A stretch of 49,422 bases of DNA from JAWXBM01 sp034440115 (GTDB lineage: Bacteria > Pseudomonadota > Gammaproteobacteria > Xanthomonadales > SZUA-36), in assembly GCA_034440115.1 (NCBI GenBank), contig JAWXBM010000056.1:1-49422 (forward strand). Direction: 5' to 3'. Shown here in pieces: positions 9,460-18,144 of this stretch (the first letter of the stretch is position 1; each line of letters starts with the position of its first letter). The position numbers were made by a program, and so were the translations under genes. Below the pieces are notes generated by a model. It did not search any database. It had not been told where the DNA came from and saw nothing but the letters and a program-made list of their open reading frames with translations.

Positions 9460-9473
9460 GTTTAGGAGTGAAC
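9460..9473. promoter_or_regulatory. Degenerate GTTTA-N4-TAAAC-like site upstream of TonB receptor 1
   Basis: GTTTAGGAGTGAAC matches nine of ten half-site bases of the palindrome seen perfectly at 18007, 26029 and 26144 (TGAAC in place of TAAAC). It lies 70 bp upstream of the receptor ATG. A single mismatched copy could be chance. Confidence 0.35.
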
Positions 9474-9559
9474 AGTTTTCCCTGTGGTAAATTTGCGCAC
9501 AATGTATTTTTTCTAATCCTTCACATTAGCGAAGGAATGAAAAGCGTTAGCAAACACAT

Positions 9560-10765
9560 TCAAAACGGTTTTTTTGTTTTTACATGCCGCTGTTTGCTGA
9601 TACCAAGCATGCTCAGCAAGGCGAACAAGGAACTGACCGCCAGCACGACGGATATAGTGATTAACGAGCTCGCGAAAGAGTGGCTGACCAAAAAGTTGAT
9701 CAGCGCAGATCCTAGCGATTGCACGCAAATAAACAAAGCCGAAGCGGTGCCGGCATTGTAACTAAAGGGTATCAAGGCCTGGCCAATGGTGAGGCTGATC
9801 ACCATGCCGGTACCCAGGCAAGCCAATGCGATGGCAATGAGGGAAAAACCGGGAGCAGATAAGGAATTCATGCTGATGCCCAACAAGCCCAGCCAGCCGG
9901 TTAAAGCCAGGATCAGCCCGGCCAGAATACTTTTGTCCACTCCCAATTGTGGTACTACGGCTCTGGCAACATAAACGCCTACCGAGAGACTTGCGTTGAA
10001 GATGGCCAGTACGTAGCCGCTTTCACTGGCGCCAAGTTGGTAGTACTTTTCTATCAGGTAGCTGTAGTTGGACAGAAACAGCAGCATGGTGGTCAGACAA
10101 AAGGTGTTGGTCATCGAATAGCGCAGAAATATCGTGTTCGACAATACGGAACGCCAACTGCCCTCTCTGGATGAAGTATTTTCAGGTTTGGCAGGTTTGG
10201 TTTCGGTTTGCCACAGCAAGCTGCCCATCAAAGTGAAAACTGCAATCATGGCCATGATCAGGAAACTGAGTCTCCAGTTGAAGCTGGCACTCAGGTAGCC
10301 ACCCAGTATCGGTGCGGAAATGGGAATCCACACCATGATCATGTACATACCCGATATGGCTTTGGTTGCGCCTGCGGGGCCATAAATGTCCCGCAAGACC
10401 GCACGGGCTAATACCACACCACAGGCTGCGCCTATTCCCTGCAACATGCGCATGAAGGCCAGCTCAAAAACTCCAGATGCGAAGTAGCAACCCAGAGAAG
10501 CAACAATATAGACCATCAAACCGCCCAGCATGATTTTGTGTCGGCCCATTCGATCGGCCAGTGCACCCCACATAAATGGGGCCAATGCATAGCCAATCAG
10601 AAACATATAGAGGGTGGACTGGACTGCAGCGGCAGTTGAGCTCAGATCACGGGTTGCATCCGGCATCGCGGGCGCAAAGAAATCCATGGACATCGGGGCC
10701 AAGGAGCTGGCAATAGCCAGCACGACGATCAGCTTGAAATGATTGGCGGGCGCAGGGATGGACAT
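9560..10765 (-). CDS. MFS transporter, Bcr/CflA-like drug/metabolite family
   Basis: Inner membrane secondary transporter of 401 residues with about 12 hydrophobic segments. The start of TM1 (APMSMDFFAPAMPDATRDL) and the A-loop GALADRMGRHK are typical of the Bcr/CflA branch, as are RMLQGIGAACGVVLARAVLRD and PISAPILGGYL. Family members export drugs or dipeptides/amino acids; in this neighbourhood export of a toxic intermediate is possible but unproven. It lies 53 bp downstream of the VOC gene on the same strand and may be the last gene of the SDR/Gfo-Idh/SDR/VOC operon. The ribosome site is weak. Confidence 0.9.
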   Translation of the reverse strand: MSIPAPANHFKLIVVLAIASSLAPMSMDFFAPAMPDATRDLSSTAAAVQSTLYMFLIGYALAPFMWGALADRMGRHKIMLGGLMVYIVASLGCYFASGVFELAFMRMLQGIGAACGVVLARAVLRDIYGPAGATKAISGMYMIMVWIPISAPILGGYLSASFNWRLSFLIMAMIAVFTLMGSLLWQTETKPAKPENTSSREGSWRSVLSNTIFLRYSMTNTFCLTTMLLFLSNYSYLIEKYYQLGASESGYVLAIFNASLSVGVYVARAVVPQLGVDKSILAGLILALTGWLGLLGISMNSLSAPGFSLIAIALACLGTGMVISLTIGQALIPFSYNAGTASALFICVQSLGSALINFLVSHSFASSLITISVVLAVSSLFALLSMLGISKQRHVKTKKPF

Positions 10766-10818
10766 GGGTGCTTTGTAATCTCAGGCCCATAGGCTCAACA
10801 GGCTTGCAGGCTTGTGTT

Positions 10819-11232
10819 TCAGGGCACGTATTCGACTTTGCAGCTGCCACCGATTTTCTGCATGCTTTTCTCCGTGTATTCCTGCAACTCGATGAAGATT
10901 CCATTCGGGTCGTGACAGGTAATCATCCAGTTATCATCGCCGGCGTATTCCTTTTCTGTCACTTCAATTCCCGCCTGTCGCAACCGCGCCTGCCAGGCAT
11001 CGACCTCATCGATCTCGATGGCAAAATGTCGCACTGCGCCTTCCGGACGAGGCTTGCGGACTTTGATGACCTCAACATAGGTGTTGTTGCTAAAGGCCAG
11101 ATAGAAACCCACCAGATCACCGTGTTGATTGTGGAAGTCAAAGCGGCGTTCCAAGCCGAGAACAGCATAAAAGGCTTCTGTGGCATCAAGATCAGCTGTT
11201 TCGATGCAAACATGAGCCAGCTTACTCTGCAT
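10819..11232 (-). CDS. VOC (glyoxalase/dioxygenase superfamily) protein
   Basis: Small cytoplasmic metalloenzyme fold, 137 residues, with two beta-alpha-beta-beta-beta modules. The start at 11232 (MQSKLAHVCIETADL) is chosen because the homologous fold begins there and the ATG overlaps the end of the upstream SDR by 11 bp, as in a translationally coupled operon. Likely metal ligands are the His near the start (LAHVCIE), the Glu/His in AVRHFAIEIDEV and the Glu in GIFIELQEY. The DPNGIFIELQEY end is typical of glyoxalase I-like proteins. The reaction could be lyase, isomerase or epimerase chemistry on a small 2-oxo compound. Substrate unknown. Confidence 0.88.
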   Translation of the reverse strand: MQSKLAHVCIETADLDATEAFYAVLGLERRFDFHNQHGDLVGFYLAFSNNTYVEVIKVRKPRPEGAVRHFAIEIDEVDAWQARLRQAGIEVTEKEYAGDDNWMITCHDPNGIFIELQEYTEKSMQKIGGSCKVEYVP

Positions 11233-12097
11233 GATTTTTGCCCTCGCTCCACCAATCCGTTCCTGAGGCCATGCGCAGGAAGTCATCGCGCCCCTTGTCG
11301 TCATGGCCAAACATGGCAGCAACGACATGCACTGCGACTTCATCGGCCTGCCAGCGCAGTTGGCTGCCGTCGGATTGCGCAATCTGCACAAACACATCTG
11401 CCACAATTTTCGGGTGGAAAGCCTTGGACAGGCTGTTGCGTACCTCTCGCAGCTTGCTTTCGACCAATGGGCGGTAGGGCGAATCCTGTGGATAGTCTGC
11501 CGGCAGCTCAGCATCATCGGCCAGTGCCGAGTCGAAAATGCTGGTGGCGTACATGCCAGCCTCGACCAGAGCGACCTTTATGCCGAAGCGATCGACTTCA
11601 TGCCTGAGGCATTCGGTTGCGCCTTCAAGTGCGAACTTGCTGGCTGAATAGGGCAGGTCACCTGGTAGGCCGGCAATTCCGGAAAGTGAGCTCATCATGA
11701 TAATCATGCCCTTGCCCTGTGCACGCATGAACGGCAAAACGGCTCTGGTCAACAACAAAGGACCAAAGAAATTCGTTTCCATGACTTTTCTCAGGCCACT
11801 TTCCGGCACGTCTTCCAGCGATCCGGGGTAAACGATGCCGGCATTGTTGACCAGCACATCGATGCGGCCTGCCTCGTCTACTACTTGCTGCAAAAAAGCC
11901 GCAAAAGTTTCCGGCCGGGTCACATCCAGTGCCTTGATATGAATATTGAGATTTTCGGACTTGGCAGCCGTGAGCAGACGATCAGCCTTGTTCACGTCCC
12001 GCATACTGGCGTAGACGGTATCGCCATTGCGGGCGAAAGCCAGTGCGCCTTCATAGCCAAAGCCGTTATTGGAACCCGTAATGATGACAACGGACAT
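11222..12097 (-). CDS. Short-chain dehydrogenase/reductase, paralogue of the SDR at 1203
   Basis: Classical SDR of 291 residues. It has TGSNNGFG near residues 7-14, NNAG, METNFFGPLLLTRAVLPFMR, MMSSLSG and YSASK (YxxxK). Its last residues SGTDWWSEG match the DWW ending of the other SDR, and the LRHEVDRFGIKVALVEAG segment matches EVQRFGIQVSVVCPSA there. The start ATG immediately follows the stop of the Gfo/Idh gene, whose terminal ATGGAGAAATAA supplies the ribosome site. It overlaps the VOC gene. It probably interconverts a hydroxyl and ketone of the same substrate class as its paralogue, but this is not proven. Confidence 0.94.
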   Translation of the reverse strand: MSVVIITGSNNGFGYEGALAFARNGDTVYASMRDVNKADRLLTAAKSENLNIHIKALDVTRPETFAAFLQQVVDEAGRIDVLVNNAGIVYPGSLEDVPESGLRKVMETNFFGPLLLTRAVLPFMRAQGKGMIIMMSSLSGIAGLPGDLPYSASKFALEGATECLRHEVDRFGIKVALVEAGMYATSIFDSALADDAELPADYPQDSPYRPLVESKLREVRNSLSKAFHPKIVADVFVQIAQSDGSQLRWQADEVAVHVVAAMFGHDDKGRDDFLRMASGTDWWSEGKNHAE

Positions 12098-13084
12098 TTA
12101 TTTCTCCATCGGGTAAGTTAGATCGAGTTGCTGGCGGATTTCATCCATGGTTTGCATGATAGCCAGAGTTTCGCTCAACGGCATGATGCTGCTTTCGGTG
12201 CGGCCAGCGAGAATGCAATCGGCCGCTTCGATGGCCTGAAAGTGATAGCCGTTGCCCTCGTAGGGAAAGTCCAGCACTTGTTCAGGCAGACCCTTGAGGC
12301 TGAGCGTAAGCCTGGGAGGCGCAAATACTGGGGCGTGCAGGTAAATCTTGCCGCGATCGCCGAGCAGGGTAAGGTCCGGCGACGAATTGGCCCGTAGCGA
12401 TACAAACATCGAAGCGATGGCGCCATTGTCATGCTCAAGCACAAAAGCATCGTGCTCATCCACACCGGTTTGGCCCTTGCTGCCGACGGCGCATACTTTG
12501 CTCGGCGCCCCAAATACCATCGAGGCCATGGATATCAGGTAGACACCCGCATCCAGCAACACACCGCCACCGAGCTCTGGGCGGAACAAATAGGCGTCGG
12601 GGTCAAATGGCGGCATGAAAGCCCCGCCGGCCAGCAGCATCTGCACATTGCCGATGACTCCGTCCGCCAGCAGTTCGCGCAGCTTGATGACGGATGGAAG
12701 ATAACGGGTCCACATCGCTTCCATCAGAAACAGATTTTTCTGCCGCGCTTTATTGAGCACAAGTTCCGTTTCGCTGGCATTGATGGCGAACGGCTTTTCA
12801 CACAACACGCTCTTACCGGCATCCAGACACATCAGGCTGTTTTGCATGTGGCAGGAATGCGGTGTGGCAATGTAGACCAGTTCGATGTCCGGATCAGCGG
12901 CCAGCGACAGGTAATCAGCGTACTGCCGGGGTACCCCGAATTCGCCAGAAAATCTCGCGGCTGATTCCTGCGTGCGCGATGCAACCGCCAGCAGCTCGAT
13001 GTTGTGAGCCTGACTTAAGCCCGTCGCAAAAGCACGTGCCATATTGCCGGTGCCCAGGATTCCCAGACGTATCTTTTTATTCAT
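12098..13084 (-). CDS. Gfo/Idh/MocA-family NAD(P)-dependent oxidoreductase
   Basis: Sugar or inositol dehydrogenase-type enzyme, 328 residues. An N-terminal Rossmann fold has LGILGTGNMARAFATGL (residues about 8-24). The catalytic-Lys segment CEKPFAINASE and YIATPHSCH are characteristic. The C-terminal alpha/beta domain carries GGGVLLDAGVYLISMASMVFG, with the conserved Asp-x-Gly-x-Tyr seen in trans-dihydrodiol/sugar dehydrogenases of the family. It lies second in a four- or five-gene operon: 17 bp after the upstream SDR and adjoining the downstream one. AGGAAG precedes the start. Its presence fits oxidation of a sugar or polyol before dehydration. Confidence 0.94.
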   Translation of the reverse strand: MNKKIRLGILGTGNMARAFATGLSQAHNIELLAVASRTQESAARFSGEFGVPRQYADYLSLAADPDIELVYIATPHSCHMQNSLMCLDAGKSVLCEKPFAINASETELVLNKARQKNLFLMEAMWTRYLPSVIKLRELLADGVIGNVQMLLAGGAFMPPFDPDAYLFRPELGGGVLLDAGVYLISMASMVFGAPSKVCAVGSKGQTGVDEHDAFVLEHDNGAIASMFVSLRANSSPDLTLLGDRGKIYLHAPVFAPPRLTLSLKGLPEQVLDFPYEGNGYHFQAIEAADCILAGRTESSIMPLSETLAIMQTMDEIRQQLDLTYPMEK

Positions 13085-13100
13085 AAGTAATCAGAGCTTC

Positions 13101-13874
13101 CTAGGCGCGTCCGGTTATGGAAAATCCACCGTCAACGATCAGGTTATGGCCGGTGATAAAAGAGGATTGATCACTCGCCAGGAAGTGTACCGCATTGGCA
13201 ATTTCTGCAGGTTTGGCAACCCGCCCCAGCAAGCCGTAGCCTTTGGTCATTTCGTTGATTTGATCGATGGTAATGCCCTTCTCGATCATCGGGTCGAGGT
13301 GAAATTCGGTCAGGGTATTGCCCGGCGAAATCGCGTTCACCCGAATGCCGTCGGCACCAAACTCCACCGCCAAATTGCGCATCAGGCCCAGCAGGCCTGC
13401 TTTGCTCATGTCGTAGATGGCCATGCCGGCAGAACCTACCACGGCATTGATCGAAGCAACCATCACAATCGCCCCAGCACATTGTTGCTGCATAGCGGGG
13501 ATGACTGCTTTGCAACAATAAGCGACACCCTTGAGGTTGACGGCCAGTATGGTGTCCCAGTCCTGCTCAGTCGCTGCCAGCAAACTACCAGCAATTTGCA
13601 CGCCAGCGTTGGCCACCAACATGTCGATTTGGCCCCATTCCGCCAGCACCTGTTTTACCACTTGCTGGCTGGAGTCTTCATCGCTGACATCGTGGATAAG
13701 TTGCATGGCAACACCGCCACTGGCAGCAATTTCAGCAGCAGTACGCTCCAGCTTCTGCGCGTTGATATCAGTCAGGGCAACCCTGACCCCGGCGTCGGCG
13801 AAGCGGATGGCGCAGGCTTTGCCTATGCCAGAACCGGCTCCGGTGATAAGGGCAACCTGGTAGTGCTCAGACAT
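13101..13874 (-). CDS. Short-chain dehydrogenase/reductase (FabG-like)
   Basis: SDR of 257 residues. The start MSEHYQVALITG at 13874 is chosen because the fold begins there; a TTG-initiated extension to 13910 is possible. It shows TGAGSGIG, a DINAQK cofactor-specificity loop favouring NAD, VANAG (in place of NNAG), ASINAVVG with the Ser, YDMSK (YxxxK), NAISPGNTLTEF and the C-terminal FITGHNLIVDGGFS. The last is typical of the FabG/sugar-alcohol branch and sets it apart from the two DWW-ended SDRs of the window. It is the first gene of the minus-strand operon. The region between it and the divergent MDR gene has a degenerate copy of the island palindrome placed exactly midway, 59 bp from each start codon. 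Confidence 0.94.
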   Translation of the reverse strand: MSEHYQVALITGAGSGIGKACAIRFADAGVRVALTDINAQKLERTAAEIAASGGVAMQLIHDVSDEDSSQQVVKQVLAEWGQIDMLVANAGVQIAGSLLAATEQDWDTILAVNLKGVAYCCKAVIPAMQQQCAGAIVMVASINAVVGSAGMAIYDMSKAGLLGLMRNLAVEFGADGIRVNAISPGNTLTEFHLDPMIEKGITIDQINEMTKGYGLLGRVAKPAEIANAVHFLASDQSSFITGHNLIVDGGFSITGRA

Positions 13875-13932
13875 GTTGGTCAGCCATTTTTGTTCGTGTT
13901 CTCCGGGCAATGAATTCTGTACAAGATATTTA

Positions 13933-13946
13933 GTTTATATGTTTAC
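13933..13946. promoter_or_regulatory. Degenerate island palindrome between divergent SDR and MDR genes
   Basis: GTTTATATGTTTAC keeps the GTTTA half and the TATA-like centre of the perfect sites at 18007 and 26029; the other half is TTTAC. It is equidistant (59 bp) from the start codons of the divergent genes. A shared operator is suggested, with weak support on its own. Confidence 0.4.
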
Positions 13947-14004
13947 TAATCTGCCAGCTATGCTAACCTCTTGACTATTCCAATTCAATCCTGAGGCCGG
14001 ACTC

Positions 14005-15015
14005 ATGCCGCAGCGAATAGTTTTTCCAGATAGAGGAAAAGTGGAGTTGCAGCATTTTGATTTGCCTGCAACAGGGCCGGCAGAAGTGCGGGTTAAAACC
14101 CACTACAGCCTGATCAGTATTGGTACCGAGACCACCATCCTGCACCAGCGATACGCACCGGATTCACATTTCGCGAAGCGCTTTTCTTTCCCGCAACTCA
14201 AGACCGGGGTTCAGGCAGTTGGGGAAATTGAGCAAGCTGGAGCAGAGGTCAGCGGGCTCGCTGCAGGCGATCGGGTTTTTTTCCGCATGGCACACGGTTC
14301 TCATCAAGTTTTACCGGCCAGTGCAGTCACATGCATCCCTGCTGGCGTTGATATGCCATCTGCCTGTTGGTGTGGTTTGGCAAAAACCGCATTCCGCGCA
14401 GCCTGGGCCGGAAAATTTGCAGCCAGTAATCAGGTGCTCATCATCGGTGCAGGCCCGGTAGGGCAGATGCTGGTGCGCTGGGCACATGTTGAAAACATCC
14501 AACATATAGCTGTAGTGGATCAGTCCGCTGACCGATTACAGCATGCCAGTAGAGGTGGGTCGACTACATTGATCCTGGGTGATCTTGGCCAGCACCTGCA
14601 GCAGGTCTCACAGATTGCTGCAGGCCTGGGTCCGGCTTTGGTGGTAGACACTACGGGCAATCCGGCGGTTTTTCAAAACGCGCTCGCAGTTGCTGCGCGT
14701 TTTGGCAAGGTAATTTTATTGGGAGATACCGGTTTTCCGCAGCGGCAATGCCTCAGTTCCGATCTTATGACCAAAGGATTGACCATTCAGGCCGTTCATG
14801 AAAGTCATGACCGCGATGGCTGGACTCAGGGTAAGGTTGATGAGTTGTTTTTCAGTTATGTGCTGTCTGGCCGTTTTGATCTGTCCGGTTTGATGACCCA
14901 TGAATTCACTCCTTTGGAGTGTCAGCAGGCTTATGCGCTTGCAGAGCTGCATCGCGAACGGGCAATGGGCATTTTGTTCAACTGGACCGACTCAGACATG
15001 ACTGCCGATAAGTGA
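14005..15015 (+). CDS. Medium-chain dehydrogenase/reductase lacking the usual zinc motif
   Basis: Alcohol-dehydrogenase-fold protein of 336 residues. The N-terminal GroES-like domain has HYSLISIGTET where zinc enzymes have the Cys-x-x-Asp/Ser catalytic-zinc segment. The four-cysteine structural zinc lobe is also missing. The Rossmann motif is VLIIGAGPVGQMLVRWA, and the region KVILLGDTG follows. The sequence resembles BchC-like or sugar-related MDR proteins that contain SLISxGTE. GAGG precedes the start. It converges on the DUF819 gene with a 15-bp gap. Expected activity is NAD(P)-linked oxidation or reduction of a sugar-type alcohol without a catalytic zinc; this is inferred. Confidence 0.85.
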   Translation: MPQRIVFPDRGKVELQHFDLPATGPAEVRVKTHYSLISIGTETTILHQRYAPDSHFAKRFSFPQLKTGVQAVGEIEQAGAEVSGLAAGDRVFFRMAHGSHQVLPASAVTCIPAGVDMPSACWCGLAKTAFRAAWAGKFAASNQVLIIGAGPVGQMLVRWAHVENIQHIAVVDQSADRLQHASRGGSTTLILGDLGQHLQQVSQIAAGLGPALVVDTTGNPAVFQNALAVAARFGKVILLGDTGFPQRQCLSSDLMTKGLTIQAVHESHDRDGWTQGKVDELFFSYVLSGRFDLSGLMTHEFTPLECQQAYALAELHRERAMGILFNWTDSDMTADK

Positions 15016-15030
15016 GCAAATTGTGGCTGA

Positions 15031-16164
15031 TCAAGCCAGGAAGGCGCTCACGGCCACGCCGATAAAAGTGCCAATGACATAGCCGAATATTCCCACCATG
15101 ATGGCTGGCGTAACCAGCGAACGCCAGCCCTGGGAAATAGCGATGGCTGCGGTCACTGCAGGGCCCACCAGTGCTGCACCGGAGGCCACCACTGCTTCTG
15201 ACAGATCTGCTTTCATGAGTTTCGCCGCAACCAGCACGATGACGATGTGTACCAACACCATGATCATGCCGAAAACAAAGATGGACAGTGCAGTGCCGGC
15301 AAATTCCGTGAAGTTGGTGGAGGATCCCACCATGGCGAAAAACAGGTACATGAAGATCATGCCCAATTCAAATTCGCCCTCCAGATTGGCCATCACTTTG
15401 GGAACCAGGTTTGCGACCACAAGGGAAAATACAGTGACGTACAGAATGTTGAATTGTGGATGATTGGTGTAGTCTCCAATCGCGGCAGACAACGCACAAA
15501 TGGCAAAGCTTAACGCCAGCACACCGGTGATGTGACGCAGGCGTAAATGCGGGCGCTTTTCCTCCTGCAGAGCCAGCTTGTCCTCCTCGGAAATATTGTC
15601 ATGGATGCGCAGGGGCAGGAATCGCTTCACCCAGCCCAGGGACGGCAGGGCAATCAGCATCATCAATGCCAGTATGCTGACGATGCTGCCGGCACTGATG
15701 GCCGCGGCGAATTCGGATTCGGTCATTCCCACTACCTGCGAGACGGCCAGGAAATTGACCGCACCACCGATATAGCCACCGGCATACACGCCCGCCACCT
15801 TCGAGCCTACATCACCCATGTCGACCAAGGAGTAGCCGACCAACACGCCGATGACGACGGCCCCACTGGCGACCAGAAAGGTGAGCATGATCTTTCCGCT
15901 TTCGCGGAATATCTTGCGGATATCTGCCTTGAACAAGAGCAGGGGAATGGCCAGTGAAACCACGTAGCCGCCGATGAAATCGTAGGTGGGCGAGCTGTAA
16001 GGCGTGATGTGAAGATTGGACAGGATGATGGCAATGGCCAGCACCCACACCACGCCTGAAGTCTTTTTGCCGATGGGGTGTTTGTCGATCCAGAAACCCA
16101 AGAAAGCCAGACCAAAGAGCACAGCGCCCATGGCGAACACATTATCTGCAGCAATCAATGACAT
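15031..16164 (-). CDS. DUF819-family integral membrane protein (putative transporter)
   Basis: Inner membrane protein of 377 residues with about ten hydrophobic segments. Characteristic parts are AIPLLLFKADIRKIFRESG, GVYAGGYIGGAVNFLAVSQ, FMYLFFAMVGSSTNFTE and SGAALVGPAVTAAIAISQGW, which match the DUF819 (YjcL-like) family. The family is thought to hold transporters with a repeated, inverted topology; no substrate is established. GGGAGA precedes the ATG. It lies 109 bp downstream of the ThDP-enzyme gene on the same strand, so uptake or efflux of that enzyme's substrate or product is the natural guess. Confidence 0.9.
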   Translation of the reverse strand: MSLIAADNVFAMGAVLFGLAFLGFWIDKHPIGKKTSGVVWVLAIAIILSNLHITPYSSPTYDFIGGYVVSLAIPLLLFKADIRKIFRESGKIMLTFLVASGAVVIGVLVGYSLVDMGDVGSKVAGVYAGGYIGGAVNFLAVSQVVGMTESEFAAAISAGSIVSILALMMLIALPSLGWVKRFLPLRIHDNISEEDKLALQEEKRPHLRLRHITGVLALSFAICALSAAIGDYTNHPQFNILYVTVFSLVVANLVPKVMANLEGEFELGMIFMYLFFAMVGSSTNFTEFAGTALSIFVFGMIMVLVHIVIVLVAAKLMKADLSEAVVASGAALVGPAVTAAIAISQGWRSLVTPAIMVGIFGYVIGTFIGVAVSAFLA

Positions 16165-16273
16165 GGTTATCTCCCGGGTGGTGGCGGTTCAGGTTGGCAG
16201 TGTAATCGCCTCCAGCATGCGCAGTCTGCGCTCTGGTTTATGGCTATGTCCGCACTGTGCTTTGTGCCCAGCT

Positions 16274-17917
16274 TCAGGCGCACAGAGATTTTCGATTCTG
16301 CGGCATCAAAATGAACTGCCAGGGCGTGGGCATCCGCGCGGTCAGGCTGACTTCGATGATGCTCGGGCCTTTTTGCTTGAGCGCAGTGGGCAGCACTTTG
16401 GCCAGCTCTGCTGGTGAATTCGCCCGGTAAGCACCGGCGCCAAAACTCTCGGCCATTTTTACGAAATCCGGATTGGTGAGGTCGGAACAGATACGACGAC
16501 CGTCGAACCATTCGTCCTGCTGGCGTTGAACATTGGTGAAAGTATTGTCATTGAAAATGATGGTGACCAGGTTGAGCTGATAGTGCACCGCTGTTGACAG
16601 CTCCTGCATGGTGAACATGAAGCCGCCATCGCCGCTGACCTGCACCACCGCCTTGGCGGGATGCGCTGCCGCCACACCGAGAGCCGTGGCAAAGCCATAA
16701 CCAAGTGTGCCCTGCTGACAGGCTGAGACAAAGTGACGCGGCTGGTAGACCGGGAATCCCGACCAGGAGACGAAACCCACCTGAGTAACCTCGTCAATAA
16801 AATAGCCATCGCGCGGCAGCGCTGCGCGGATCGCATCCAGGTAGGCCATCTGCGGCGCTACCTTCTCGCGCATGGTCTGGCCAATGCTTGCTTTGAGTGC
16901 GGTCAGCTCTTCGTTACGACTGGCAGCTACTGAGCCGTTCTTTTCCAGCTCTTCAAGCAGCGCGCTGAGCACGGCCTTGGCGTCGCCCACTATGCCGATC
17001 TCGGGGGTTGTGATGCGGTTGAGTTCTAACGGATCAATGTCGATACGTACCAGTTTCAGGTCTTCGTCTTTGCCCCACATGGTCAAGGGCATTTTCAGGC
17101 GTGTGCCAACAGCCAGAACCGCATCGGCCTGACCCCAAAGTGTGTGGCCGGCGGGCAGGTTCTGGCTCAGATAATGATCGTCAGAGATCACACCCTTGCC
17201 TTTGCGCTTGGCTACCACCGGGGCCTGCAGCCGCTCAGCAACAGCCAGCAATTCTGGCCCGGCATCCAACACACCTGAGCCGATCACGATCATGGGCCGC
17301 TTGGCAGCCAGCAACAGTTTGGCCGCGTCCTTGATCAGATCCGGATCCACCGGGGGGACTTCGGCCCTACTGGCTTTTACAGCTTTCGCAACGACTGCCT
17401 GGGCTTCCATCACATCCATGGGCATTTCGATTTCTACCGGACGCGGCCGTCCGGAGTGCAGTTCGGTGAATGCCTGCTGCATGATGCGGGGGGTTTCCGA
17501 CGGATGGTTAATCCGTTCGGCCCATTTGGTCAAATGGCGAATCAAGCCAAGCTGATCGGGTATTTCATGCAAATGACCGTAGCCGCTGTCGATGCCGGCC
17601 AGATGCACTTGTCCGGAAATCGCCAGCACCGGCGAATTACATGCCCAGGCGGTGCACAGGGCAGCGGTGGTATTCAACAGCCCGGGGCCGGGTACCACAG
17701 TATAAACGCCGGTTTTGCCGGTGCTTTGGGCATAGCCGAAAGCCATATAAGCGGCCCCCTGCTCATGGCGGGTGTGGAGAATGCGGAGTTTGTCACCCGC
17801 CCGATAGAAGGAATCGAACAAATGATCCAACTGGCCGCCGGGCAAGCCAAATACGGTATCCACATCATTTGCAATCAGTGATTCCACGATTGCATCGGCA
17901 CCCGAAATTCTTTTCAT
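16274..17917 (-). CDS. Thiamine-diphosphate-dependent enzyme (acetolactate synthase/decarboxylase family)
   Basis: Cytoplasmic ThDP enzyme of 547 residues with the three-domain order PYR, central Rossmann-like and PP. The activating Glu is in TRHEQGAAYMAFGYA (about E52). The ThDP/Mg motif is GDGGFMFTMQELSTA, ending at IIFNDNTFTNV. It groups by eye with acetolactate-synthase-like and oxalyl/benzoylformate-type decarboxylases. No ilvN-like small subunit is adjacent and the gene lies outside any ilv operon, so a catabolic 2-oxo-acid decarboxylase, ligase or cyclohydrolase role (such as IolD-like ring opening) is possible. AGGAAAG precedes the start. A perfect GTTTATATATAAAC palindrome lies 90 bp upstream. 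DUF819 follows. Confidence 0.92.
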   Translation of the reverse strand: MKRISGADAIVESLIANDVDTVFGLPGGQLDHLFDSFYRAGDKLRILHTRHEQGAAYMAFGYAQSTGKTGVYTVVPGPGLLNTTAALCTAWACNSPVLAISGQVHLAGIDSGYGHLHEIPDQLGLIRHLTKWAERINHPSETPRIMQQAFTELHSGRPRPVEIEMPMDVMEAQAVVAKAVKASRAEVPPVDPDLIKDAAKLLLAAKRPMIVIGSGVLDAGPELLAVAERLQAPVVAKRKGKGVISDDHYLSQNLPAGHTLWGQADAVLAVGTRLKMPLTMWGKDEDLKLVRIDIDPLELNRITTPEIGIVGDAKAVLSALLEELEKNGSVAASRNEELTALKASIGQTMREKVAPQMAYLDAIRAALPRDGYFIDEVTQVGFVSWSGFPVYQPRHFVSACQQGTLGYGFATALGVAAAHPAKAVVQVSGDGGFMFTMQELSTAVHYQLNLVTIIFNDNTFTNVQRQQDEWFDGRRICSDLTNPDFVKMAESFGAGAYRANSPAELAKVLPTALKQKGPSIIEVSLTARMPTPWQFILMPQNRKSLCA

Positions 17918-18006
17918 TTACTTTCCTGATTTTGAGCCTGCATATTGAACAGGCTCTTGAACGTTTGACCGGCTTTGCAGGGGGGCTTCCCAAGCGAACA
18001 GGATTA

Positions 18007-18020
18007 GTTTATATATAAAC
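18007..18020. promoter_or_regulatory. Perfect palindromic operator GTTTATATATAAAC
   Basis: This 14-bp perfect palindrome is identical to the one at 26029-26042. It lies 90 bp upstream of the ThDP gene (minus) and 125 bp upstream of the alpha/beta hydrolase (plus). In the ManD case the spacing to the start codon is 88 bp, nearly the same. A shared regulator is inferred; the MarR protein at 28892 is the nearest candidate. Confidence 0.7.
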
Positions 18021-18144
18021 AGAATATCCGGGATTGTATAGTCCTGTCAAAGACCATTTGTGTAAATTCTTTGCTCAGGTTGACGCATCACTGAATGATC
18101 TATCTCGTGTTTGGGAGCACAAGTTGTGGAACAAGGTGGTAATC

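Noticed and set aside
10819..11517. Longer 232-residue version of the VOC protein
   Set aside because: The first 95 codons are antisense-like noise inside the SDR gene; the fold starts at the ATG at 11232.
18034..18144. Upstream start for the alpha/beta hydrolase
   Set aside because: No ribosome site; AAGGTGG precedes the ATG at 18145, which leads into an export leader.
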